Below are positions 1 through 7,690 of a stretch of DNA of 55,844 nucleotides, one piece after another. Source of the DNA: an uncultured Clostridia bacterium (GTDB lineage: Bacteria; Bacillota; Clostridia; Monoglobales; Monoglobaceae); NCBI GenBank assembly GCA_947625905.1, contig CANQQJ010000021.1, positions 1 to 55,844 of the forward strand, in the 5' to 3' direction. The first letter of the stretch is position 1; every line of letters begins with the position of its first letter. The notes under the pieces are model-generated. The model worked only from the letters and a program-made list of their open reading frames with translations, made no database searches and was not told the DNA's origin. The position numbers were made by a program, and so were the translations under genes.

Positions 1-195
1 CTTTTGCTTTTAACATTATATCATATTTGGAGTTCATTTTCCTTTTTATTTGTCACCCATCAATTGTATCATAACATTATTTAAAATAAACCGACAAACA
101 AGACATAATGCCGCCATTTTCCGAGCTTGGCACTCCGCGGCACCCGCTTTGCGTTAAAATACAGGCAGAAACAAAACACGAAAGGAGGAGGCTTT

Positions 196-714
196 GTGAA
201 CTACTTGACTGAGATTCTGGAGTTTAACAATTGGCTGGACGAAAACCCTTCCTCATCGTCGGTGATCGTTTTATGGTACGCGCTTATGCACATAAACAAC
301 AAACTGAGATGGAAAAAGAGTTTCGCGGTGCCGATTCAAACACTGGAACTGAAAACCGGACTCAAGAAGGACGCCATATACAGAGCCAGGAACACATTAA
401 AGCAGCAAGGACTGATAGATTTTCGGGAGCGGGGCGGCAACAGATGCACCGAATACGAGATCATACCGTTTTCGGAAAGAGGCGAGTGCGTCGTTTTAAA
501 CGACACAGTCCGCGACACACCCCGAGCGCACTCCGCGGCACACTCCGCGGCACAGTCCGAGCCCTATGCGCGAACATTATATAAACAAAATAAAACAAAT
601 AAAGAGTATAACAAAAAGAGCGCGCGCAAAAAATTCAATAATTTTGAAAGCGAGAATTGCAATTACGCCGCGATTGAGGAAAAGATCCTTGATATGATGC
701 TGGAGGACGATTGA
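196..714 (+). CDS. Winged-helix replication-type DNA-binding protein (phage/ICE-like)
   Basis: The protein has 172 residues starting at GTG 196, chosen because AAAGGAGGAG lies at 181-190 just upstream; the longer reading from 127 has no such site. The first ~100 residues look like the winged-helix domain of Firmicute replisome-organiser/DnaD-type proteins (hydrophobic WLDE...VLWYALMHINN start, then LKTGLKKDAIYRARNTL as recognition helix and a GLIDFRERGG wing). The middle is low complexity and basic (two in-frame HSAA repeats from a 12-bp direct repeat). The C-terminus (FNNFES...IEEKILDMML) resembles the short tail that ends many phage and ICE replication proteins. No DnaD C-terminal domain is visible. 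Family knowledge suggests origin or primosome-related DNA binding; with no other phage gene nearby it is probably a mobile-element relic or solitary cargo gene. The function is inferred. Confidence 0.7.
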   Translation: MNYLTEILEFNNWLDENPSSSSVIVLWYALMHINNKLRWKKSFAVPIQTLELKTGLKKDAIYRARNTLKQQGLIDFRERGGNRCTEYEIIPFSERGECVVLNDTVRDTPRAHSAAHSAAQSEPYARTLYKQNKTNKEYNKKSARKKFNNFESENCNYAAIEEKILDMMLEDD

Positions 715-726
715 GGGGGTAATAAA

Positions 727-840
727 CACCTCATCCGACTTTTTGCCCGTTGGGCAAAAACCCACCTTCCCCTCAAGGGGAAGGCAAAAAAGGCTTCCCC
801 TTGAGGGGAAGCTGTCAGACGTAGTCTGACTGATGAGGTG
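727..840. repeat. Four-hairpin palindromic element (MITE-like)
   Basis: A 9-bp inverted repeat (CACCTCATC at 727-735, GATGAGGTG at 832-840) encloses four perfect hairpins in a row: TTTTGCCC/GGGCAAAA near 742-760, CTTCCCCT/AGGGGAAG near 765-782, GCTTCCCC/GGGGAAGC at 793-812, and GTCAGAC/GTCTGAC at 814-830. The layout is that of a small palindromic non-autonomous element able to form a branched cruciform or RNA. It follows the replication-like gene by 12 bp. No ORF lies within it. The third hairpin, read on the minus strand, is followed by six T and would act as an intrinsic terminator. Confidence 0.75.
786..812 (-). terminator. Repeat-borne intrinsic terminator (minus strand)
   Basis: On the minus strand GCTTCCCC (812-805), loop TCAA and GGGGAAGC (800-793) form an 8-bp stem, followed by C and six T (791-786). 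It could end leftward transcripts of the mtrB-pyk-thioesterase operon after they cross the repeat block. The same GGGGA(A)GCC-T6 design recurs at 8680-8713 and 55744-55778. Confidence 0.6.
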
Positions 841-846
841 TCAACG

Positions 847-877
847 TAGGGACTAGAGACTAGAAACTAGGGACTAG
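847..877. repeat. TAG heptamer array
   Basis: Five TAG triplets occur at an exact 7-nt period (consensus TAGRRAC). This is the cleanest copy of the heptamer arrays found in every repeat block of the window. Because 7 mod 3 = 1, successive TAGs fall in different reading frames. Confidence 0.8.
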
Positions 878-917
878 GACCCCCCTCAGTCGCCTTCGGC
901 CATTTCTGCTCACGTTA

Positions 918-1319
918 ATGATTTGTGGCCTCGTTTATTTGTACTATCGGAATACTATAGTGCCACGAACCCGCTCACGCGGCTCCGGCCGCAGCCAGCA
1001 TTAAGGAAGCTCTTGGTCAAAATTGCAAGCAATTTTGAAAGGTAGCTTTGAACCCGCAAGCAAGCTTGCTGATTATCCCCGAGGGGGCGCCTAACGGGCG
1101 GATAATATCCGCCCCTACGGGTTTGGCGCAATTCGCGCATTTTGGCAACACAAAATATCATTGACGCCTGTAGGGGCGGCAATCTCGCATGTTCTCAATG
1201 GGTTTATGATTTGTGGCCTCGTTCATATCTGCAATCGGAATACGTTAGTGCCACGAACCCGCTTCGCGGCTCCGGCCGCAGCCTGCCCGCCCTATTCGCT
1301 ATTCACTAATCGCTAATCA
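918..1319. repeat. Mosaic repeat block with no gene
   Basis: Two diverged copies of an ~80-bp unit lie at 918-1000 and 1206-1285, both starting ATGATTTGTGGCCTCGTT and ending in a CGGCTCCGGCCGCAGCC core; a third copy is at 37158-37236. Between them are a 73-bp unit (1018-1090, shared with 55570-55643 in the opposite orientation), a palindrome around GGCGGATAATATCCGCC (about 1097-1114, also near 37498), and a GTAGGGGCGGCAATCTCGCAT unit (1172-1192, also near 37123). A heptamer array (about 1290-1325) runs to the thioesterase stop codon. ORFs across the block only read through repeats. Confidence 0.75.
1018..1090 (+). repeat. 73-bp structured repeat, copy 1
   Basis: It begins with a perfect hairpin CAAAATTGC-AA-GCAATTTTG (1018-1037) and continues to GGCGCC near 1090. 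Copy 2 is on the minus strand at 55643-55570. The two differ inside the hairpin stem by paired changes that keep base pairing (see 55570-55643). Confidence 0.75.
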
Positions 1320-1730
1320 CTACGTTATCAAACTTTCAAGGGCGGCGTATATTTCGGGGTGCTTTTTCTTGAGGTTCAGGGGTTTAAATTCCCTGTCGGT
1401 GAAGCCGTGGGTGGTGTATCCCTCGGCGAGAAGGCACTCGTCCCCGCAGCGTATTATCCTGTAATCGAAAATACACTTGGCGGCGCCCAGCCGTCTGAGG
1501 CTGACCTCGATCCACACGTCGTCCTGGTACCTGGCTCCGCGGATAAATTTGGCATAACAGTCAAGGAGCGGCAGCAGCACGCCCCGCTCCTCAACTTCAC
1601 GGTAGGACATTCCGCAGGTCTTGAAAAACTCGGTCCTGCCCACCTCGAACCACGGAAAATATCTTGAGTGGTGCACGACGCCCATACTGTCGGTCTCGGC
1701 GTAGCGCACCGTTATCTTGGTCCTGAACAA
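1320..1730 (-). CDS. Acyl-CoA thioesterase, 4-hydroxybenzoyl-CoA thioesterase/YbgC family
   Basis: This 136-residue hot-dog-fold protein matches the YbgC/FadM group, which hydrolyses acyl-CoA thioesters in the cytoplasm. The signature is YAETDSMGVVHHSRYFPWFE near residues 9-28, with the catalytic-type Asp in ETD and the conserved HHxxYFxWFExGR pattern. Length is normal for the family. The start is TTG at 1730 with AGAGG about 10 nt upstream; I see no better start. It begins 22 nt after the pyruvate kinase stop on the same strand, so it is the last gene of the mtrB-pyk operon. Its TAG stop is also the first TAG of a heptamer array. Substrate cannot be told from sequence. Confidence 0.85.
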   Translation of the reverse strand: MFRTKITVRYAETDSMGVVHHSRYFPWFEVGRTEFFKTCGMSYREVEERGVLLPLLDCYAKFIRGARYQDDVWIEVSLRRLGAAKCIFDYRIIRCGDECLLAEGYTTHGFTDREFKPLNLKKKHPEIYAALESLIT

Positions 1731-1752
1731 TTAAAATTCGCCTCTTAACGCG

Positions 1753-3513
1753 TTACATGATCTTGGCGACGCCGGAATATACCTGGCCCCTGGGGCCGTC
1801 GATAGTCACGGTCGTGCCGTTCTTGAGCAGCTTGGTGGCTCCGTCAACGCCGACCAGCACGGGGATATCCAGCGTCATGCCCACAACAGCCGCGTGGGAA
1901 GTGGCGCCGCCGACCTCGGTGATAATGGCCGAGGCGCGTCTGCAAAGGGATATGAGCTCGTTGTTGGTCTCGTGGATAACCAGGATGTCGCCGTCCTCAA
2001 AGTTCTTGAGGGCCTCGTTGTTGTTGGCCGCGACGCAAACCTTGCCGCTGACCGAATTGGTGGAGAAGCTCTGGCCCGACGCCAGCATATCGCCGACCAG
2101 CTGCACCTTGAGCACGTTGGTGGTGCCGCTGATTCCCAGAGGCGATCCGCCCGTCAGAACGACAACGTCGCCCTTCTTGACGATATCGGTCTCCTCGACC
2201 GCGCACTCTACCGCGTGGGTGAACAGCTCGTCGCTGGTGTTCTTCATCTCGGTCAGGATCGGGGTTATGCCCCAGCTCAGGTTGAGCTGGCGCCACGCCT
2301 TCTTGCTCATGGTTCCCGCGATTATCGGGCAGCTGGGCCTGTAGGCCGCTATCTGGCGCGGCGTGTAGCCCGACTTCGAGACCGTGATGATCGCGGTGGC
2401 GCCCAGATCGTGGGCGGTGGTGCAGGAAGAGTGGCTGATCGCGTTCGAAACGCTGGGCGACTGCTCGATGTGCCGCGACTCAAACTGCGCTATGTAGTCG
2501 ATCTTTTCCTCGGTCTTGTTGCATATCTGCGCCATTGTCCTGAGAGCGCGGACGGGGTACTTGCCCACCGCGGTCTCGCCCGAGAGCATAACGATCGAGG
2601 TTCCGTCGTACACCGCGTTGGCCACGTCGGATATCTCGGCACGGGTCGGGCGCGGATTGTAGGTTATGCTGTCCAGCATCTGCGTGGCGGTGACAACCAT
2701 CTTGCCCGCGCTGTAGCACTGCTGGATGAGCTTTTTCTGGATCGCGGGCAGCTCGTCGAACGAGATCTCAACGCCCATGTCGCCTCTGGCGACCATGATT
2801 CCGTCGCTGACTTTGAGTATCGACTCAACGTTGTCAACGCCCTGCTTGTTTTCGATCTTTGAGATGATCTGGATGTCCTCTCCGCCGTTCTGCTCAAGGA
2901 TGCGCTTGATTTCAAGCACGTCGAAGGCGGAGCGCACGAACGACGCCGCGATAAAATCGAAGTCCTGCTCGATGCCGAACTTGATGTCGTCCTCGTCCTT
3001 CTCGCTCATGTAGTCCATGCTAAGCTCGATGCCGGGCACGTTGATGCCCTTGTGGTTGCTGACCGGGCCGCCGTTCATGACCTCGCAGATCACGTCGCCG
3101 CCCTTAACGTTTGAGACCACCATCTCGATCAGGCCGTCGTCGATCAGGACCTTGTCGCCGGGGCGCACGTCCTCGGCCAGGTGCTTGTACGTGATCATGC
3201 AGCGCTTCTGATCGCCCAGGATCTTTTTGGGCGTGAGCGTGAACGTCTGGCCCGTCTCAAGCATTACCTTTCCGTCTTTGAAGTCGCCCGTTCTGACCTC
3301 GGGGCCCTTTGTGTCAAGCAGCAGAGCCACGGGCAGATTCAGCTCCTCGCGCATTTTCTTGACCGCGTTTATGCGGACAAGATGATCCTCGTGGGTACCG
3401 TGCGAAAAATTGATCCTGGCGCAGTTCATGCCGCCCAGCATAAGCTTTCTCAGCACCTCGGGGTCGTCGGTCGCGGGACCCAGGGTGCAGATGATTTTGG
3501 TTTTTCTTGTCAT
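1753..3513 (-). CDS. pyk: Pyruvate kinase with C-terminal phosphohistidine-like domain
   Basis: Pyruvate kinase converts PEP and ADP to pyruvate and ATP in the last step of glycolysis. The N-terminus (TKIICTLGPATDDPEVL), ISKIENKQGVDNVE, MVARGDMGVEI and MVVTATQMLDSI near the Mg/K site are all canonical. At 586 residues it is the long form known from Geobacillus-type enzymes. The last ~100 residues form a PEP-utilising-enzyme mobile-domain fold (GGATSHAAVVG near residue 540). The ATG overlaps the TAA of mtrB as TAATG, and its ribosome site GGGGAGG lies in the mtrB coding end, so translation is coupled to the upstream TRAP gene. PEP is also a DAHP synthase substrate, which makes the pairing with a tryptophan sensor suggestive. 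Confidence 0.97.
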   Translation of the reverse strand: MTRKTKIICTLGPATDDPEVLRKLMLGGMNCARINFSHGTHEDHLVRINAVKKMREELNLPVALLLDTKGPEVRTGDFKDGKVMLETGQTFTLTPKKILGDQKRCMITYKHLAEDVRPGDKVLIDDGLIEMVVSNVKGGDVICEVMNGGPVSNHKGINVPGIELSMDYMSEKDEDDIKFGIEQDFDFIAASFVRSAFDVLEIKRILEQNGGEDIQIISKIENKQGVDNVESILKVSDGIMVARGDMGVEISFDELPAIQKKLIQQCYSAGKMVVTATQMLDSITYNPRPTRAEISDVANAVYDGTSIVMLSGETAVGKYPVRALRTMAQICNKTEEKIDYIAQFESRHIEQSPSVSNAISHSSCTTAHDLGATAIITVSKSGYTPRQIAAYRPSCPIIAGTMSKKAWRQLNLSWGITPILTEMKNTSDELFTHAVECAVEETDIVKKGDVVVLTGGSPLGISGTTNVLKVQLVGDMLASGQSFSTNSVSGKVCVAANNNEALKNFEDGDILVIHETNNELISLCRRASAIITEVGGATSHAAVVGMTLDIPVLVGVDGATKLLKNGTTVTIDGPRGQVYSGVAKIM

Positions 3514-3743
3514 TAGTCTACCTCCCCTACATTTATTATTCCTGTTTTTGTATAAAGTTTTGCTTTTCCTCTGATCTTGATAGCCGAGGTGTTCTCGGTG
3601 AACTGAGCGATGTACGCCTCGCCCTTGTCGAGCTTTTCGGTGTGGTGGAACTTCGTGTCCCTGCCGCGGGTCAGCCCGATGATAGTGACCCCGTCCTCCT
3701 CGGCGAGGACCGTTATATAATCCCCGAAGGTGCTTGCGTCCAT
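3513..3743 (-). CDS. mtrB: Tryptophan RNA-binding attenuation protein (TRAP)
   Basis: These 76 residues align without gaps to Bacillus TRAP over residues 9-61. TRAP forms an 11-subunit ring that binds tryptophan and wraps RNA carrying (G/U)AG triplets, stopping transcription or translation of trp genes. The tryptophan-contact Thr25 and Thr30 (GLTRGRDTKFHH) and the RNA-contact Lys37, Lys56 and Arg58 (EKLDKGE, SAIKIRGKA) are present at the same numbers as in B. subtilis. The ATG at 3743 follows AGGAGG. The gene has its own consensus promoter (3777-3805) and ends in TAATG with pyk. No anti-TRAP gene and no trp biosynthesis gene is in the window. I found no run of NAG triplets at 2-3-nt spacing in the leaders I checked, so its target is unknown. 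Confidence 0.93.
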   Translation of the reverse strand: MDASTFGDYITVLAEEDGVTIIGLTRGRDTKFHHTEKLDKGEAYIAQFTENTSAIKIRGKAKLYTKTGIINVGEVD

Positions 3744-3776
3744 AATACGCCTCCTGACTTAAATTTACTATTAATA

Positions 3777-3805
3777 ATTATATAACAACAAAAACAAAAA
3801 TGCAA
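3777..3805 (-). promoter_or_regulatory. Sigma-A promoter for mtrB-pyk
   Basis: On the minus strand TTGCAT (3805-3800), a 17-nt spacer and a perfect TATAAT (3782-3777) precede mtrB by about 35 bp. Confidence 0.8.
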
Positions 3806-3851
3806 GAAAAATCTGCGCAAATTTTATTAAATTTTACAAATTTTATATAAA

Positions 3852-3882
3852 CAAAAAAGCCCGTCCCGAATAAGGCGGACTC
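3852..3882 (-). terminator. Intrinsic terminator after the PIG-V-like gene
   Basis: On the minus strand AGTCCGCC pairs imperfectly with GGACGGGCT (one mismatch, one wobble) and is followed by six T. It separates the PIG-V-like gene from the mtrB promoter. Confidence 0.6.
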
Positions 3883-3898
3883 TTCGCGTTTATTTGAA

Positions 3899-5026
3899 TC
3901 ACATAACCTGCTTGTCAATGAGATAAGCCGTGTAATATATTCCCATAAGCACGCACGACGCGAACGTGACGGCCGTGAAGGCTTTGTTCCTTTCGCGCAG
4001 GAGGTCGCCCGCGATGATGAACGCGGGAACGGCGCACAGCATGTATCTGCCGATACTGAGCGGCCACGACATCGACGTGTTGACCACAAGATAGATGATC
4101 AGCCAGGTCAGGTGCATGCTTCGGGTCTTTTTCAGACCGCAGATCAGCACGGCGTACATAATAAGCGGCAGTGTCAGTCCCGGCACGAACGCGGTGAACT
4201 TCGTGCTCACGTTTGTTGAGGACGATGTGATAACGGTCCATATGTAGCCGATCGTTTTGAAAAACGGCCGGGTGGTCTGGCTCCAGTATTTTTCCTCAAG
4301 CCTTAGGAACTCGAAAGGCGAACCCGCGGTCTTGTAATTTATATAAAGATATATGCAGGTCCCGAGAGGGAGCAGCAGAAGGAATGACCATTTTTTCAAA
4401 ATATCCGAGAACACCCGTTTCGGTTTTTTCAGATTGGCAAGTATTTTGTATTCCTCGATGAATTCCACCGTCGCGGGGAAAATCAAAAACACTCCCGCCG
4501 AGCGCGACAGAGCCGCGCACATTCCCGCGATGCCCGCCGCGGCCCAGTTATGCTTACGTATGCAGTAAAGGGTGATGACCGACGTGAGGAAAAACGTGCT
4601 TTCGCTCATGATCGAGCCGAAGAAAAAGGCGAACGGAAACGCGCTGATCAAGGTGACGGCCTTTTTGGCCGACTCGCGCGGATAATCAATAAGGCAAAGC
4701 TTGTACATAAACACGCATCCCGCGGAGTAGCACAGAGACGAGACCGTGAGAGCCGCGGCGTTTATGTTCGGGATGACCCAGTTGAATATTTTGATTATCC
4801 ATGAGTAAAACGGGAAGAAAACCAGCATAACATAGTCGCCGTTCTCTATCATGGCGCGGTAGCCGTTCGGTATCCTTATGTAAGAGTTGGCGTCCCATTT
4901 TACCCATTGACCAAAAAACTGGTCCCAGGGAAAAGCCGCGTCCTGTCCTCTGAAAACGCAGTATATCAAAAATCCGACGCATAACATAAAGAAGCGCAGC
5001 AGCAGAGCCGTCAAGAAAATCTTCAC
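3899..5026 (-). CDS. PIG-V/Gpi18-like membrane mannosyltransferase (GT-C fold)
   Basis: The 375-residue polytopic protein has about nine hydrophobic segments. It carries the PIG-V hallmark of a WDANSYIRI loop (near residue 43) with GY and VFFPFYSWIIK shortly after, plus SMSWPLSIGRYMLC near the C-terminus. Members of this GT-C family transfer a sugar from a lipid-linked donor at the membrane; bacterial acceptors are mostly unknown. The start is GTG 5026, overlapping the TGA of the upstream small ORF by four bases (GTGA), with no good ribosome site of its own. The GTG frame is open upstream as far as a C8 run at 5071-5078, so a -1 slip or an extra C there would fuse both ORFs into one protein. 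The true N-terminus is therefore uncertain. Confidence 0.85.
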   Translation of the reverse strand: MKIFLTALLLRFFMLCVGFLIYCVFRGQDAAFPWDQFFGQWVKWDANSYIRIPNGYRAMIENGDYVMLVFFPFYSWIIKIFNWVIPNINAAALTVSSLCYSAGCVFMYKLCLIDYPRESAKKAVTLISAFPFAFFFGSIMSESTFFLTSVITLYCIRKHNWAAAGIAGMCAALSRSAGVFLIFPATVEFIEEYKILANLKKPKRVFSDILKKWSFLLLLPLGTCIYLYINYKTAGSPFEFLRLEEKYWSQTTRPFFKTIGYIWTVITSSSTNVSTKFTAFVPGLTLPLIMYAVLICGLKKTRSMHLTWLIIYLVVNTSMSWPLSIGRYMLCAVPAFIIAGDLLRERNKAFTAVTFASCVLMGIYYTAYLIDKQVM

Positions 5027-5277
5027 GCAATCGTTTTTAAGCGCGTCGGCCGCAAGCGATAAAAGCGATCGGGGGGGGTACTAAGAACCGAAGCATTATC
5101 GGGAGCCGTTTCGCCCGGCGCTCCGTCCGGACCCGCCTCGCCCGCGGTAAATCCGCTGAACGCGGAGCCTATCGGACCCGGCAAATTGAAGCCGTTGTTT
5201 TGAAAAATTTTAAGTATAACAAAAACAACGGAGCCGAATATGGCGATAAAACTGATTACTTCGAGCAATATTTCCAT
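5023..5277 (-). CDS. Small membrane protein upstream of the PIG-V-like gene
   Basis: Unrecognised protein of 84 residues. The ATG at 5277 is preferred over the longer reading because GGGAGG sits about 11 nt before it. Residues 2-25 form one transmembrane helix; the rest is a Gly/Pro/Ala/Glu-rich tail and a short basic end. Eight consecutive C (5078-5071 on the coding strand) encode part of the tail. Shifting frame there by -1 avoids the stop and runs into the PIG-V-like gene with no stop between. It may be a coupled small partner, or the N-terminal part of a single gene broken by a real, phase-variable or artefactual single-base change. Confidence 0.55.
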   Translation of the reverse strand: MEILLEVISFIAIFGSVVFVILKIFQNNGFNLPGPIGSAFSGFTAGEAGPDGAPGETAPDNASVLSTPPDRFYRLRPTRLKTIA

Positions 5278-5307
5278 TATTTTGTATGCCTCCCGATTAA
5301 AAAACAA

Positions 5308-5515
5308 ATCTTCATATTATTTTTAAATTATATCAAAATAACATATGAAAATCAATTATGTAATATTACTAATAAATTCGGTAAAACCGGCGCCCGAATT
5401 ATAAGAATTTGCGCGGCGCGCGATCAATATCCAAACGAGCGGTTAATTTTGCAGCATTATTGTCCCGCGGACAAGCGCCGTTTTTGTGGATATTTACAAA
5501 AACCTATAAAACCTA
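5308..5515. other. AT-rich divergent intergenic region
   Basis: This region between the divergent PIG-V-side genes and the ABC importer is AT-rich and has no ORF with a ribosome site. The only notable point is a short dyad TGTCC-CGC-GGACA at 5461-5473, about 45 bp before the first importer promoter, which could be a regulator site. Confidence 0.4.
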
Positions 5516-5544
5516 TTGACAAAGTGGGATAATGCTGTTAGAAT
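5516..5544 (+). promoter_or_regulatory. Promoter P1 of amino-acid ABC operon
   Basis: TTGACA (5516-5521), a 17-nt spacer and TAGAAT (5539-5544). Confidence 0.75.
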
Positions 5545-5548
5545 ATTC

Positions 5549-5577
5549 TTGACAATTTGGAAAAAACCGTATATAAT
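5549..5577 (+). promoter_or_regulatory. Promoter P2 of amino-acid ABC operon
   Basis: TTGACA (5549-5554), a 17-nt spacer and TATAAT (5572-5577), a perfect sigma-A consensus 33 bp downstream of P1. The tandem pair implies strong expression, or a switch if a regulator blocks one of them. Confidence 0.85.
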
Positions 5578-5617
5578 ATCATACAATAGTATCCGGAGAC
5601 AATTGGCAGGTGATTTA

Positions 5618-6277
5618 ATGAATTGGGATTTTATTCTGAAATATCTCCCGTTGTATGAGACCGCGGCTCTGCTGACCGTCAAGATCGGTCTTATAGGCAT
5701 CGCGCTGTCTATCGCGGTCGGGTTCCTGTGCGCGGCGGTTCTTTATTTCAAGGTGCCGGTTCTGAGACAAATTGTTATCGTATATATTGAGGTAAGCCGC
5801 AACACTCCGCTGCTTATCCAGCTGTTTTTCATATATTACGCCCTGCCCAAGGTGGGTATCGGCATGAGCGCGCAGCTCTGCGGTATTATCGGCCTGGCGT
5901 TTCTGGGCGGCAGCTATATGGCCGAGGCCTTCAGGAGCGGCCTTGAGGCGGTGGAGCCCATTCAGGCCGAGAGCGCGCTCAGCCTCGGGATGCAAAGGTC
6001 GCAGGCGCTTCGGTACGTGGTCCTGCCCCAGGCGGTCTCGATAAGCGTTCCCGCCTTTGTGGCGAATATCATATTCCTGCTCAAGGAGACCAGCGTTTTC
6101 AGCGCCATCAGCCTTATGGACCTGATGTTCACCGCCAAAGACCTGATAGGACAGTATTACAAGACGACCGAGAGTCTGTTTTTGCTGGTCGTGTTTTATC
6201 TGATAATACTTCTGCCGGTGTCGATATTGGGCAGCTATGTCGAAAGGAGGCTGCGCTATGCCGGATTTGGGTCTTGA
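5618..6277 (+). CDS. Polar amino-acid ABC importer, permease subunit 1
   Basis: A 219-residue HisM/GlnP-family permease with about five membrane helices. NTPLLIQLFFIYYALP and the EAA loop (ESALSLGMQRSQALRYVVLPQA) that contacts the ATPase are clear. The start is ATG 5618 with GGCAGGTG upstream; the reading from 5516 begins inside the promoter and is rejected. It heads a permease-permease-ATPase-binding protein operon. The next gene starts 20 nt before its stop. Confidence 0.93.
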   Translation: MNWDFILKYLPLYETAALLTVKIGLIGIALSIAVGFLCAAVLYFKVPVLRQIVIVYIEVSRNTPLLIQLFFIYYALPKVGIGMSAQLCGIIGLAFLGGSYMAEAFRSGLEAVEPIQAESALSLGMQRSQALRYVVLPQAVSISVPAFVANIIFLLKETSVFSAISLMDLMFTAKDLIGQYYKTTESLFLLVVFYLIILLPVSILGSYVERRLRYAGFGS

Positions 6278-6932
6278 CGTATTGTTTAAGGGCAAAAACA
6301 TGCTCCGTCTTTTGGGCGGACTGTGGGTCGCGGTCAGGATCAGCCTTATCTCGGTGGCGCTCAGCATACCGCTGGGCATACTGCTTGGCATAGTAATGAC
6401 CTTCAAAAACCCGATAACCAAGACCGTCACCCGTATCTATCTTGAGTTTATCAGGATAATGCCGCAGCTGGTGCTGCTGTTCATCGTGTTTTTCAGCTCC
6501 ACGCGGACCTTAGGCTGGGACATCTCGGGAGAGCTCGCCTCGGTGATAGTGTTCACCGCGTGGGGGACCGCCGAGATGGGCGACCTGGTGCGCGGCGCGC
6601 TGATAAGCATACCGAAGCACCAGTACGAGAGCGCGTCGGCGCTGGCGCTCAGCCCGTCTCAGACGTATTTTTACATAATAATACCCCAGACGGTGCGCAG
6701 GCTTATCCCGCTTTCGATAAACCTGGTGACGAGAATGATAAAGACCACCAGTCTGATACTGATGATCGGCGTTGTGGAGGTGCTCAAGGTGGCGCAGCAG
6801 ATAATCGAGGCCAACCGCATGTCGAGCCCCAACGCCGCCTTCGGGATCTATCTGGTCGTGCTTATTATGTATTTCATGATATGCTGGCCGATAAGCATGC
6901 TGGCAAGGTATCTTGAAAAGAAATGGAGGTAG
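6258..6932 (+). CDS. Polar amino-acid ABC importer, permease subunit 2
   Basis: A 224-residue second HisM/GlnP-type permease with a RIMPQLVLLFIVFF helix and an EAA loop (ESASALALSPSQTYFYIIIPQT). ATG 6258 follows AAAGGAGG at 6242-6249, inside the end of the previous gene, so the two are translated together. Two different permeases suggest a heterodimeric channel, as in His/Glu/Asp importers. Confidence 0.93.
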   Translation: MPDLGLDVLFKGKNMLRLLGGLWVAVRISLISVALSIPLGILLGIVMTFKNPITKTVTRIYLEFIRIMPQLVLLFIVFFSSTRTLGWDISGELASVIVFTAWGTAEMGDLVRGALISIPKHQYESASALALSPSQTYFYIIIPQTVRRLIPLSINLVTRMIKTTSLILMIGVVEVLKVAQQIIEANRMSSPNAAFGIYLVVLIMYFMICWPISMLARYLEKKWR

Positions 6933-6936
6933 GATC

Positions 6937-7686
6937 ATGGCCGAAGTACTGCTTAAAGTGAAGGACCTTGTTAAACAATTCGACGGCAGCACGGTGCTTG
7001 ACGGCATCAGCTTTGACGTGCGCCGCGGCGAGGTGATAGTCGTGGTGGGCTCGAGCGGCTGCGGCAAGAGCACGCTGCTCAGGTGTATCAACGCCCTTGA
7101 GCCGATACAGGGCGGCAGCGTGGAGCTCGGCGGAGAGCCCGTGGTGCACGGCAGCAAAAACCTCGCCAAAATGAGGCAGCAGATCGGTATGGTTTTCCAG
7201 AGCTACGACCTGTTCCCCCATATGAACGTTATCGACAACATTCTGCTGGCGCCGCTCAAGGTGCAGAAGCGGAACAAGAGCGAGGTGCGCGCCGAGGCCA
7301 TGGAGCTTTTAAAGCGCGTCGGCCTTGAGGACAGGGCGGAGAGCTATCCGCGCCAGCTGTCGGGCGGACAAAAGCAGAGAGTGGCGATCGTGCGCGCCCT
7401 GTGCATGCACCCTGTGCTGCTACTGTTCGACGAGGTGACCGCGGCTCTCGACCCCGAGATGGTGCGCGAGGTGCTGGACGTTATGCTCGACCTTGCCGGG
7501 CAGGGCCGGACCATGATAATCGTCACCCACGAGATGCAGTTCGCGCGGGCGATAGCGGACAGAGTTCTGTTTATCGACAACGGAAAAATAGTCGAGGACA
7601 CCGATCCCGACACGTTCTTCGAGAACCCGAAGTCGGACAGAGCGAAACAATTTTTGAATATTTTTAATTTTGAAAGGAGCAAATAA
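6937..7686 (+). CDS. Polar amino-acid ABC importer, ATPase subunit (GlnQ/HisP type)
   Basis: A 249-residue ABC ATPase that powers the importer from the cytoplasmic face. It has Walker A GSSGCGKST, a Q-loop (MVFQSYDLFPHMNV), the signature LSGGQKQRVAI, Walker B LLLFDEVTAALD and the switch His in VTHEM. ATG 6937 follows GGAGGTAGG. It is 4 nt downstream of the permease stop. Confidence 0.96.
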   Translation: MAEVLLKVKDLVKQFDGSTVLDGISFDVRRGEVIVVVGSSGCGKSTLLRCINALEPIQGGSVELGGEPVVHGSKNLAKMRQQIGMVFQSYDLFPHMNVIDNILLAPLKVQKRNKSEVRAEAMELLKRVGLEDRAESYPRQLSGGQKQRVAIVRALCMHPVLLLFDEVTAALDPEMVREVLDVMLDLAGQGRTMIIVTHEMQFARAIADRVLFIDNGKIVEDTDPDTFFENPKSDRAKQFLNIFNFERSK

Positions 7687-7690
7687 AACT

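Noticed and set aside
1894..2862. 322-aa plus-strand frame opposite pyk
   Set aside because: Shadow of pyruvate kinase with no family features.
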